Made by a program: the position numbers and the translations under genes | Shown: piece after piece, positions 1 through 4,885 of the stretch | Position numbering within the stretch: the first letter of the stretch is position 1 | Layout: each line of letters starts with the position of its first letter | Source of the DNA: Scatosoma sp045577595 | Lineage (GTDB): Bacteria > Bacillota > Clostridia > Christensenellales > Borkfalkiaceae | Assembly: GCA_045577595.1 (NCBI GenBank) | Contig: JAZNIR010000164.1 | Coordinates: forward strand, 1 to 6,876 | Direction: 5' to 3' | Length of the DNA stretch: 6,876 bases | The notes under the pieces: generated by a model | The model's input: the letters and a program-made list of their open reading frames with translations, nothing else | Database searches by the model: none | Told to the model about the DNA's origin: nothing

Positions 1-1382
1 AGATTCCCGAAGAGCTTGACGCGGCTGTTAAAGAATACGGCTATCAAAAGCTCTACGACGCTCTCGACACGTTTGACCGTCAAGAAAGACAAGCTCGTCA
101 AGAAGCGGCGGAAGCGGAAATCGTCGAACATTTTGCGGAAATCTATCCCGACAAAATGCGCGAAGTAAAAGATTCCATTTATTATATCGTAAAAGCGATT
201 GTACGCGCGAAGATTTTCGATAACGGCGTTCGTCCCGACGGCAGAACGCTTAAAGAAATCCGCCCGATTTGGTGCGAACACGGTATTCTTCCCCGCGTAC
301 ACGGCTCGGCTGTGTTCACGCGTGGACAAACCCAAGCGCTTACGACGTGTACGCTCGGTATGCTTGGCGAAGCGCAAAGAATGGAAGGGCTTGACGAAGA
401 AGAAGAAAAGAGATATATGCACCAATACAACTTCCCCGGTTATTCTACGGGCGAAGCGAAGCCTTTAAGAAGTCCTGGTCGTCGTGAAATAGGACACGGT
501 GCGCTTGCAGAACGCGCGCTCGTTCCCGTAATCCCCGACGAAAGCGAATTCCCTTACGCAATCCGCGTGGTTTCGGATATTTATTCGTCCAACGGTTCGT
601 CGTCGATGGCGTCGGTGTGTGGTTCGACGATGGCGCTTATGGACGCAGGCGTTCCTATTAAAGCGCCCGTTGCAGGTTGCGCTATGGGCTTGATTAAAGA
701 CCAAGAAACGGGCAAGTACGTCATTATGACGGATATTCAAGGTTTGGAAGACTTCCTTGGCGATATGGACTTTAAAGTAGCGGGTACGGAAAAGGGTATT
801 ACGGCTATTCAAATGGATATCAAAATTAAGGGTATTTCCGAAGAAATTATGCTCGACGCGATTGCGCAAGCGCAAGAAGCAAGAAGACACATTTTGGGCA
901 AGATGCTCGAATGTATCCCCGCTGTTAAGGAAGAACTTTCCGTTTACGCGCCGAAAATCGTTACGTTTAAAATCAATCCCGAAAAGATTGGCGACGTGGT
1001 TGGTAAGCAAGGCAAAGTTATCAACAAGATTATCGAACAAACGGGCACGAAAATCGACATTGAAGAAGACGGAACGGTTTGTATCGCTTGCTTTGGCGAT
1101 ATTGCCAACGCGAAACGCGCGCAAGCGATTGTGGAATCGATTGCGCACGACCCCGAAGTGGGCGATATGTTCGTAGGCGTCGTCGTACGCATCTTGTCGA
1201 AAGTAGGCGCGTTTGTGGAATTTGCGCCTGGAAAGGACGGAATGATTCATATTTCCAAACTTTCCGAACAAAGAGTCAACCAAGTGGAAGACGTACTCAA
1301 TATCGGCGATAAAGTAAAGGTGGAAATCATCAAAATCGGCGAAAAGGGTATTGATTTAAGACTTCTCGAAAAACTCGACTAA
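1..1382 (+). CDS. pnp: Polynucleotide phosphorylase (PNPase), 5'-truncated by window edge
   Basis: PNPase degrades RNA 3' to 5' by phosphorolysis in the cytoplasm and can also add nucleotides. The reading frame is open from base 3, giving 459 visible residues of a usual ~700, so the first RNase PH domain lies outside the window. Visible in order: the end of the helical linker domain, the second RNase PH domain (GVRPDGR; FTRGQTQ at 315-335; the phosphate-binding SNGSSSMASVCG stretch near 588-623), a KH domain with GKQG at 1002-1013, and an S1 domain from about 1160. Two aspartates six codons apart (750-752 and 768-770, in EDFLGDMDFKV) match the catalytic pair D486/D492 of the E. coli enzyme. 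The protein ends directly after the S1 fold without an acidic or basic tail. The ATG at 156 is internal to the domain and is not the start. A strong terminator follows 8 bases after the stop. Confidence 0.97.
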   Translation, partial: IPEELDAAVKEYGYQKLYDALDTFDRQERQARQEAAEAEIVEHFAEIYPDKMREVKDSIYYIVKAIVRAKIFDNGVRPDGRTLKEIRPIWCEHGILPRVHGSAVFTRGQTQALTTCTLGMLGEAQRMEGLDEEEEKRYMHQYNFPGYSTGEAKPLRSPGRREIGHGALAERALVPVIPDESEFPYAIRVVSDIYSSNGSSSMASVCGSTMALMDAGVPIKAPVAGCAMGLIKDQETGKYVIMTDIQGLEDFLGDMDFKVAGTEKGITAIQMDIKIKGISEEIMLDAIAQAQEARRHILGKMLECIPAVKEELSVYAPKIVTFKINPEKIGDVVGKQGKVINKIIEQTGTKIDIEEDGTVCIACFGDIANAKRAQAIVESIAHDPEVGDMFVGVVVRILSKVGAFVEFAPGKDGMIHISKLSEQRVNQVEDVLNIGDKVKVEIIKIGEKGIDLRLLEKLD

Positions 1383-1390
1383 TCAACGAA

Positions 1391-1433
1391 AAAAATAAAA
1401 GGCTATCCAATCGGATAGCCTTTTATTTTTTTG
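1391..1433 (+). terminator. Rho-independent terminator of pnp
   Basis: Stem GGCTATCC (1401-1408), loop AATC, GGATAGCC (1413-1420), lengthened by A-rich and T-rich arms (AAAAATAAAA / TTTTATTTTT) and followed by more T. The near-perfect symmetry means it would also stop transcripts arriving from the right. Confidence 0.93.
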
Positions 1434-1445
1434 TTTGCTTAACCA

Positions 1446-1482
1446 AGAAAAACGCACGCCTTAAAAAAGCGTTCGTTTGCGT
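1446..1482 (-). terminator. Possible second hairpin terminator downstream of the XRE gene
   Basis: On the minus strand ACGCA pairs with TGCGT (plus-strand arms 1452-1456 and 1478-1482), with an inner GCG/CGC pairing and unpaired bases between, followed by TTTTTC. The stem is interrupted, so this is a weak call. It may back up the hairpin at 1502-1521. Confidence 0.3.
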
Positions 1483-1494
1483 CTTTATCCCGCA

Positions 1495-1521
1495 AATTTT
1501 CAACACGGCGAACGCCGTGTT
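1495..1521 (-). terminator. Hairpin at the stop of the XRE gene, probable terminator
   Basis: AACACGGCG (1502-1510), two-base gap, CGCCGTGTT (1513-1521): a perfect 9-bp inverted repeat starting at the stop codon of the minus-strand regulator. The minus-strand tail is GAAAATTT, a poor U-tract, so termination may be partial. Confidence 0.6.
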
Positions 1522-1722
1522 TTAATCTTCCAATCCCAATAAATAATCGGTGGATACGCCGAAAAACGTGGCGCAACGCACGATAGCCGTTGCCGTCGGC
1601 TCGGCTTGTTCGTTCACCCATTTGGAAACGGCGCGTTGGGTGTAACCGATTTCTTTTGCCAAAAAGGATTGGCTGACTTCATTGTCTTTCATCAATTGTT
1701 GTAATTTTTCCGCGAATATCAT
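1522..1722 (-). CDS. Small XRE/Cro-CI family transcriptional repressor
   Basis: A 66-residue single-domain DNA-binding protein. It has the usual XRE five-helix layout: FAEKLQQLMKDNEVSQ (helix 1 and turn), QSFLAKEIGYT (helix 2, residues 18-28), QRAVSKWVNE (recognition helix, about 29-38), then the P42 turn and the family-typical end VSTDYLLGLED. It has no effector or dimerisation domain beyond the HTH. It is transcribed away from the 56-residue peptide gene at 1833-2003. The shared intergenic region holds two 16-bp inverted repeats that are good candidate binding sites, so it probably represses the peptide promoter and perhaps itself. No Shine-Dalgarno sequence precedes the ATG. A TAAAAT box ends 6 bases before it, which suggests a leaderless mRNA, though I see no good -35. 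The start is still favoured because helix 1 needs these residues. Family certain; target inferred. Confidence 0.9.
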   Translation of the reverse strand: MIFAEKLQQLMKDNEVSQSFLAKEIGYTQRAVSKWVNEQAEPTATAIVRCATFFGVSTDYLLGLED

Positions 1723-1732
1723 ACTATTATTT

Positions 1733-1748
1733 TAGAACTTTTATTCTA
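1733..1748. promoter_or_regulatory. Candidate operator O1 (inverted repeat)
   Basis: TAGAA-CTTTTA-TTCTA, a perfect 5-bp inverted repeat with a 6-base centre, lying 10 bases upstream of the XRE start codon. The same pattern recurs at 1762-1777. Size and symmetry suit a dimeric XRE repressor; this position could serve autoregulation of the repressor gene. Confidence 0.65.
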
Positions 1749-1755
1749 AAAATAG

Positions 1756-1784
1756 TTGACATAGAACTATAATTCTGATATAAT
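1756..1784 (+). promoter_or_regulatory. Consensus promoter of the 56-residue peptide gene
   Basis: TTGACA (1756-1761), 17-bp spacer, TATAAT (1779-1784), with the extended -10 TG at 1776-1777. All hexamer positions match consensus, so the promoter should be very strong when not repressed. Transcription should begin near 1791, leaving a ~42-nt leader. Confidence 0.92.
1762..1777. promoter_or_regulatory. Candidate operator O2 inside the promoter spacer
   Basis: TAGAA-CTATAA-TTCTG, the same half-sites and spacing as the repeat at 1733-1748 with one end mismatch; centre-to-centre distance 29 bp. It occupies the space between the -35 and -10 boxes and covers the extended -10 TG, so a bound repressor would block RNA polymerase. 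Confidence 0.65.
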
Positions 1785-1832
1785 TTAAAAACGAAGGGGG
1801 AAATTATTAAATTACGTACAAAGGAAAGCAAA

Positions 1833-2003
1833 ATGAAAAAGAAGTATAATTCCCCGATAATGCGAGTGGTGGCGTTGGATAAAGAAGAAGTCGTCCGTAC
1901 CAGCGGGCTCGATGGTGCGCCGTTGAATAGCGGTTGTACCTTTTACAACAGGCATCATTTTTTCGACGGCAGTGAATTTGGCAACTGGAACTTTGTTTCG
2001 TAA
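1833..2003 (+). CDS. 56-residue peptide, YxxP...VVRTSG type, function unknown
   Basis: A short gene starting MKKKYNSPIMRVVALDKEEV and ending NWNFVS. Support for it being real: a fully consensus promoter at 1756-1784, an AAGGAAA ribosome binding site at 1821-1827 with 5-6 bases to ATG, and a defined stop. The N-terminal half (K-rich start, Y5xxP8, hydrophobic-acidic stretch, then VVRTSG at 20-25) recalls small hypothetical proteins I know from clostridia with a YxxP...VI(T/A)TSG pattern; that likeness is from memory. The C-terminal half differs in character: Gly/Asn/Phe/His-rich with one cysteine (C35). There is no signal peptide or membrane segment. It stands opposite an XRE repressor whose likely operators overlap its promoter. 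A second purine run (GAAGGGGG, 1793-1800) lies further upstream but is followed by no standard start codon. It could be a signalling peptide, peptide-product precursor, toxin or regulator; nothing here decides. Confidence 0.72.
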   Translation: MKKKYNSPIMRVVALDKEEVVRTSGLDGAPLNSGCTFYNRHHFFDGSEFGNWNFVS

Positions 2004-2013
2004 AGTTGGTTGC
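1981..2013 (+). terminator. Hairpin across the peptide gene stop codon, possible weak terminator
   Basis: GCAAC (1981-1985) pairs with GTTGC (2009-2013) and AACTTT (1989-1994) with AAAGTT (2002-2007), separated by a small internal loop. The stop codon sits at the loop edge. The tail is only moderately T-rich, so some readthrough into the next gene is likely. Confidence 0.35.
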
Positions 2014-2058
2014 TATTGTCGTTTCTTTTGTGTAGACGTTAAGTCGAACTAAATTTTA

Positions 2059-2087
2059 TTGACAGCCCAATAAAAATATGTTATGAT
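2059..2087 (+). promoter_or_regulatory. Promoter of the zinc-ribbon membrane protein gene
   Basis: TTGACA (2059-2064), 17-bp spacer, TATGAT (2082-2087). The -35 is perfect and the -10 has one mismatch. Because the ATG at 2083 lies within this -10 box, the real start must be the downstream ATG at 2110. Confidence 0.85.
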
Positions 2088-2109
2088 AATAATAAGGAGC
2101 GTTGAGAAA

Positions 2110-2451
2110 ATGAGCGAAAAGAAAATGACGAAAAAAGAGCTGTGGGGCGGAGTGGCTTGCCTAATAGGCGTGTTCGTTTCGCTTGCAATTATAATCACCG
2201 CCGCTTTTTTGCCTTTGCCCGAATGGGGCGCAATTGTAATGGTTGTCGTTGGCCTTATCCTACTGATGATTGTCGTGTTTTTTTGTATTAAATTGGATTT
2301 ACGTTTTGCCGAATACGAATGTAAAAACTGCGGACACCGTTTTACGCCTACGCTTAGCGAGTATGTAAACGGTATACACGTGGGAACGACAAGGCTTTTA
2401 AAATGTCCGTTATGCAAACGGCGGACTTGGTGTAAACGAAGAAGAAAATAA
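2110..2451 (+). CDS. Two-helix membrane protein with C-terminal zinc ribbon
   Basis: A 113-residue protein, start chosen at the ATG preceded by AAGGAG (2094-2099, 10-base spacing). The upstream in-frame ATG at 2083 lies inside the promoter -10 box. Residues 12-34 and 39-60 form two hydrophobic helices joined by a short LPLPEW turn. The C-terminal part carries C71-x2-C74 and C99-x2-C102 with GHRF between, a zinc-ribbon layout, followed by an extra C108 and a strongly basic end (KRRTWCKRRRK). Lysines at the N-terminus suggest both ends lie in the cytoplasm. Small proteins of this kind (YECKNCGHRF...KCPxC) occur in clostridia, but I know no assigned role. The basic ribbon could contact nucleic acid or a protein partner near the membrane; that is speculation. 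It follows the small peptide gene with no strong terminator between. Confidence 0.85.
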   Translation: MSEKKMTKKELWGGVACLIGVFVSLAIIITAAFLPLPEWGAIVMVVVGLILLMIVVFFCIKLDLRFAEYECKNCGHRFTPTLSEYVNGIHVGTTRLLKCPLCKRRTWCKRRRK

Positions 2452-2471
2452 ATATTTTAAAAAACCGCTTT

Positions 2472-2500
2472 AAAGTAAACGTATTCCGTTTACTTTTTTT
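2472..2500 (+). terminator. Rho-independent terminator of the zinc-ribbon gene
   Basis: AAAGTAAACG (2472-2481), loop TATTC, CGTTTACTTT (2487-2496), running into a T-tract to 2500. The 3' arm also supplies the -35 box of the next promoter. Confidence 0.88.
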
Positions 2501-2517
2501 CATTTTAGGCGTATAAT
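2489..2517 (+). promoter_or_regulatory. Promoter of the EamA transporter gene
   Basis: TATAAT at 2512-2517 with TTTACT (2489-2494, 4 of 6 consensus) 17 bp upstream, inside the preceding terminator stem. The 16 bases 2511-2526 (GTATAATAAAACCGTA) are identical to 5225-5240 in the promoter of the PHP gene. Predicted transcription start is about 2524-2525, right at the start codon. Confidence 0.75.
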
Positions 2518-2525
2518 AAAACCGT

Positions 2526-3425
2526 ATGGAAACGGAAAATCAACAATTAAACGTAAAAAATAATCGGGCTTGGCGGGGCGTTGCGTATATCGTGTTGTCG
2601 GCGTTTTTCTTCGCGCTAATGAGCCTTTTTGTCCGTTATTCGGGCGATTTGCCCACCTTTCAAAAATCCTTTTTTCGAAATTTGGTGGCGGCAATCGTAG
2701 CCTTTTTCGCTCTGCTTAAAAGCGGTTCGTTTCGAATGCAAAAAGGGAGCTTACCCGCGCTGTTGGCGCGTTCGATTGCGGGTACGGTGGGGATAGTCGG
2801 CAATTTTTACGCGATTGATAATATGAATATTTCCGACGCGTCCATCTTAAACAAACTCGCGCCCTTTTTCTCGGTGATTTTTTCTGCGTTGTTATTAAAA
2901 GAAAAAACCAAGTGGAGCGATTGGCTGTTGGTGGGCGTAGCGTTTGGCGGAGCGTTGTTCGTCGTAAAACCGTCTTTTGACTTTTCGCAAAGTTTGCCTG
3001 CGCTGGCGGGTGTGCTCGGCGGTTTGGGAGCGGGGCTTGCCTATACGTTCGTGCATTATTTGGGAGGTAAAGGGGAGCGCGCGGCGGTAATCGTATTTTT
3101 CTTTTCGACGTTCTCCTGCCTTGCGGTGTTGCCGATAACGATTGCGCAATATCAACCTATGACGGGCTTGCAAACGCTGTATTTACTGCTGGCGGGATTG
3201 TCGGCGGCTTGCGCGCAATTTTGCGTAACCAAAGCGTATTCTTGCGCCCCCGCGAAAGAAATTTCCGTGTACGATTATTCGCAAGTGTTATTCACGGCGG
3301 GGCTCGGATTGTTGTTTTTAAACGAATATCCCGATTGGTGGAGCGTTTTGGGATACGTCGTGATTATCGGCGCGGCGGTTTTGAAATTTATATTGACGAA
3401 TAGAAAACGGAAAAAGGGAGAATAA
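2526..3425 (+). CDS. EamA/DMT family transporter, ten transmembrane helices
   Basis: A 299-residue inner-membrane protein of the drug/metabolite transporter superfamily, made of two EamA repeats of five helices (roughly 18-148 and 155-290). Typical marks are VLSAFFFALMSLFVRYSG in helix 1, the conserved F-x-R-N at 49-52, and the repeat ends LAPFFSVIFSALLLKEK (111-127) and LLFLNEYPDWWSVLGY. The C-terminus is basic (NRKRKKGE), as expected for a cytoplasmic end. Length is normal. The substrate cannot be read from the sequence; relatives export amino acids, nucleosides or other small metabolites. No Shine-Dalgarno precedes the ATG, and the promoter -10 box ends 8 bases before it, so the mRNA looks leaderless. 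The next in-frame Met (M32) falls inside helix 1, so 2526 is the credible start. A bidirectional terminator shared with the minus-strand gene follows. Confidence 0.93.
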   Translation: METENQQLNVKNNRAWRGVAYIVLSAFFFALMSLFVRYSGDLPTFQKSFFRNLVAAIVAFFALLKSGSFRMQKGSLPALLARSIAGTVGIVGNFYAIDNMNISDASILNKLAPFFSVIFSALLLKEKTKWSDWLLVGVAFGGALFVVKPSFDFSQSLPALAGVLGGLGAGLAYTFVHYLGGKGERAAVIVFFFSTFSCLAVLPITIAQYQPMTGLQTLYLLLAGLSAACAQFCVTKAYSCAPAKEISVYDYSQVLFTAGLGLLFLNEYPDWWSVLGYVVIIGAAVLKFILTNRKRKKGE

Positions 3426-3426
3426 C

Positions 3427-3466
3427 GATAAAAAAGGCGGTACGCGTAAAACGTATCGCCTTCCTT
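3427..3466. terminator. Bidirectional terminator between convergent genes
   Basis: AAGGCGGTACG (3434-3444), loop of 7, CGTATCGCCTT (3452-3462): 11 pairs including one G-T. On the minus strand it is followed by TTTTTTAT, a strong U-tract for the gene at 3477-3929. On the plus strand the tail CCTTATTATA is weaker. Confidence 0.88.
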
Positions 3467-3476
3467 ATTATATATA

Positions 3477-3929
3477 TTATAAAAAGTCTTTCCAACGCTT
3501 TTCAAACGTTTCTTCCATAGCCACCATTTCTTCCAACAATTTCACCACGCCCGTTTCGTCTTCGTCGCTGGTGGGCAATTCGCTGGCGGATTTGCGCAAA
3601 GCGGTGATGCCCATCACCGTACCTTGTATCATTTTATCCGCAATATGCGCGGGGGAGTTGTCGGTGAGCGTACTCATTTTAATTGCGCCCCACATCATTG
3701 CCTTTTTCATAAAATTCGGTTCTTTTAATTCCGTACCCATATTTTTGGCGAGCATAGACGCTTTGGCGGAAATTTTTTCGTATTCTTCGTGTTGATAAGA
3801 AAGTTCTTCGCGTACTTTCAAATCGTCCACTTGTGGCATAATATCGCTGATAGATTGCAAGGCAAGTTGCGCGTTTCTATACACTTCGGATAACACTTCT
3901 TCTACTTTTTTGCTTTGTTCGTTTTCCAT
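3477..3929 (-). CDS. All-helical, ferritin-like conserved hypothetical protein
   Basis: A 150-residue protein with no signal peptide or membrane segment, predicted to be four amphipathic helices: about 7-30, 37-64, 73-117 and 123-149. Connections are short and include proline (P32, P71, P93, P119). Charged residues recur at helical spacing, including Y45-Q-H47-E-E-Y-E51 in helix 2 and EEMVAMEETFEK (133-144) in helix 4, which recalls ferritin-like bundles. I do not see a complete diiron E...ExxH signature, so metal binding is open. The SPAHIADKMIQGTVMGIT segment (92-109) looks like the most family-specific part. I recall clostridial hypothetical proteins of this length and pattern with no known role. 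AAGGAG (plus-strand 3938-3943) lies 8 bases before ATG, supporting the start. It is convergent with the transporter gene. No clear promoter was found upstream. Confidence 0.82.
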   Translation of the reverse strand: MENEQSKKVEEVLSEVYRNAQLALQSISDIMPQVDDLKVREELSYQHEEYEKISAKASMLAKNMGTELKEPNFMKKAMMWGAIKMSTLTDNSPAHIADKMIQGTVMGITALRKSASELPTSDEDETGVVKLLEEMVAMEETFEKRWKDFL

Positions 3930-4016
3930 AATCCAATCTCCTTTTCTAACAGTTTGAACGGTTAAAAAGGAAATATGCGGTTTTTACGGAAATTTTAAAA
4001 AACCGAGCAAAATTGC

Positions 4017-4046
4017 TTGACTAATAGCGAAATAATGTGATATAGT
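4017..4046 (+). promoter_or_regulatory. Promoter of the rplU-rpmA operon
   Basis: TTGACT (4017-4022), 18-bp spacer, TATAGT (4041-4046), with an extended -10 TG at 4038-4039. Each hexamer has one mismatch. It yields a ~105-nt untranslated leader before rplU. Confidence 0.82.
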
Positions 4047-4052
4047 AATACA

Positions 4053-4157
4053 CGAGCCGATAGAAACGGGCTTTTTTAAGTCGCAAATTTTACGGAAATT
4101 CCGTAAAAAAGCGCGCCTTGTGGTTCTTCGAGACTGGAAAGTGGAGGTAAAAAACTT
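4053..4157 (+). ncRNA. Structured 5' leader of rplU, probable L21 leader
   Basis: Firmicutes often carry an L21-binding leader RNA ahead of rplU that regulates the operon by feedback. Here the ~105-nt leader contains: a short hairpin AGCC...GGCT (4055-4072) running into TTTTTT, like a weak attenuator; a strong hairpin TTTTACGG (4088-4095) / CCGTAAAA (4101-4108); and a GC-rich segment from 4111 to 4148 ending GACTGGAAAGTGGAGGT that includes the ribosome binding site (GGAGG, 4143-4147). Position and build fit the L21 leader. The family assignment rests on context and memory and has not been tested with a covariance model. Confidence 0.6.
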
Positions 4158-4463
4158 ATGTACGCTATTATCGATAACGGGAATAAGCAATACAAAGTGG
4201 CGGAAGGCGACGTAGTACGCGTAGAAAAACTTGCGGCAAACGAAGGCGACGCAGTTTCTTTCAAAGTGCTTATGGTTTCCGACGAAAACGGTATTAAAAC
4301 GGGCGCTGACGTAGCAAATGCGAAAGTAACCGCAACGGTCGTTAAACAAGACAAAGCGAAAAAGATTATCGTTTTCAAGTATAAAGCAAAGAAGAACGAA
4401 CGTAAGAAGCAAGGGCACAGACAACCCTTCACCGCTGTTAAAGTAGAAAAAATCGAACTTTAA
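4158..4463 (+). CDS. rplU: 50S ribosomal protein L21
   Basis: A 101-residue large-subunit protein that binds 23S rRNA; family length is about 103. The N-terminus MYAIIDNGNKQYKV with EGDVVRVEKL is the canonical opening. The C-terminal family signature is present as KKQGHRQPFT (residues 83-92), ending KVEKIEL. The start is fixed by GGAGG at 4143-4147. It is the first gene of the operon and lies behind a structured leader. Only 61 bases separate it from rpmA. In most Firmicutes this gap holds the prp protease gene, which is missing here. Confidence 0.98.
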   Translation: MYAIIDNGNKQYKVAEGDVVRVEKLAANEGDAVSFKVLMVSDENGIKTGADVANAKVTATVVKQDKAKKIIVFKYKAKKNERKKQGHRQPFTAVKVEKIEL

Positions 4464-4475
4464 TCGGCAAGCACC

Positions 4476-4492
4476 GCTTTCAAAAGGAAAGC
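4476..4492 (+). repeat. Small hairpin in the rplU-rpmA spacer
   Basis: GCTTTC, loop AAAAG, GAAAGC. There is no T-tract, so it is not a terminator; it may protect or process the mRNA between the two genes. Confidence 0.45.
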
Positions 4493-4524
4493 ACCAAGAA
4501 ATTTAAATTAAGGAGAAAATAAAA

Positions 4525-4809
4525 ATGATTTTTATCAGTTTATTCGCTCATAAGAAAGGTACGGGTTCTTCGCACAACGGTAGAGACAGCGAAGCGAAAA
4601 GACTTGGCACGAAGCGTAGCGACGGTCAAGCAGTTCTCGCGGGCAACATTCTCGTCCGTCAAAGAGGAACGAAAATTCATCCCGGCGCAAACGTAGGTAT
4701 TGGCAAAGACGATACGCTTTTCGCGCTTGTGGACGGCGTCGTTCGTTATGAGAGATTCGGAAAAGACAAGAAAAAAGCAAGCGTGTACCCCGTAGCGGAC
4801 GCGCAATAA
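4525..4809 (+). CDS. rpmA: 50S ribosomal protein L27 with N-terminal extension
   Basis: A 94-residue ribosomal protein whose N-terminal tail reaches the peptidyl transferase centre. The core is textbook: AHKKGTGSSHNGRDSEAKRLG, QRGTKIHPG, DDTLFALVDG, ERFGKDKKKASVYPVA. Ahead of A8 is a 7-residue extension, MIFISLF. Firmicutes L27 usually starts MLxxxLQFFA and is cut before the Ala by the protease Prp. Here the extension is shorter, lacks the QF pair, and ends in a single Phe before Ala (LF-AHKKG). The start is firm: AAGGAG at 4510-4515 with 9-base spacing, and no ATG at the core. The extension must presumably be removed for function, yet no prp is encoded between rplU and rpmA, and obgE does not follow. 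A bidirectional terminator ends the operon. Confidence 0.98.
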   Translation: MIFISLFAHKKGTGSSHNGRDSEAKRLGTKRSDGQAVLAGNILVRQRGTKIHPGANVGIGKDDTLFALVDGVVRYERFGKDKKKASVYPVADAQ

Positions 4810-4848
4810 GTATGGCTCGGCGGGTAAACGCCGTGCGGTGGAAAACAA

Positions 4849-4885
4849 AACGCTCAACCAATCGGTTGAGCGTTATTTTTATTTT
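4849..4885. terminator. Bidirectional terminator after rpmA
   Basis: AACGCTCAACC (4849-4859), loop AATC, GGTTGAGCGTT (4864-4874), a perfect 11-bp stem. The plus tail is ATTTTTATTTTT; the minus tail is TTGTTTTCC. It serves rpmA and the convergent minus-strand gene, whose stop codon lies in the plus-strand tail. Confidence 0.93.

Noticed and set aside
465..1283. Long minus-strand ORF of 272 codons opposite pnp
   Set aside because: Antisense shadow of a clear pnp coding frame; composition is Arg/His/Asn/Phe-rich as expected for a complementary frame, with no recognisable domain.
1803..1832. In-frame ATT start after GAAGGGGG as an N-terminally extended peptide
   Set aside because: ATT starts are rare, and a normal ribosome binding site and ATG exist at 1821-1835; the purine run remains unexplained.
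2083..2109. Upstream ATG at 2083 as start of the zinc-ribbon membrane protein
   Set aside because: It lies within the -10 box of the promoter at 2059-2087, so it would not be in the mRNA; AAGGAG supports the ATG at 2110.
3930..4010. Minus-strand promoter for the ferritin-like gene
   Set aside because: Several AT-rich -10-like strings, but no combination with an acceptable -35 at 16-18 bp.
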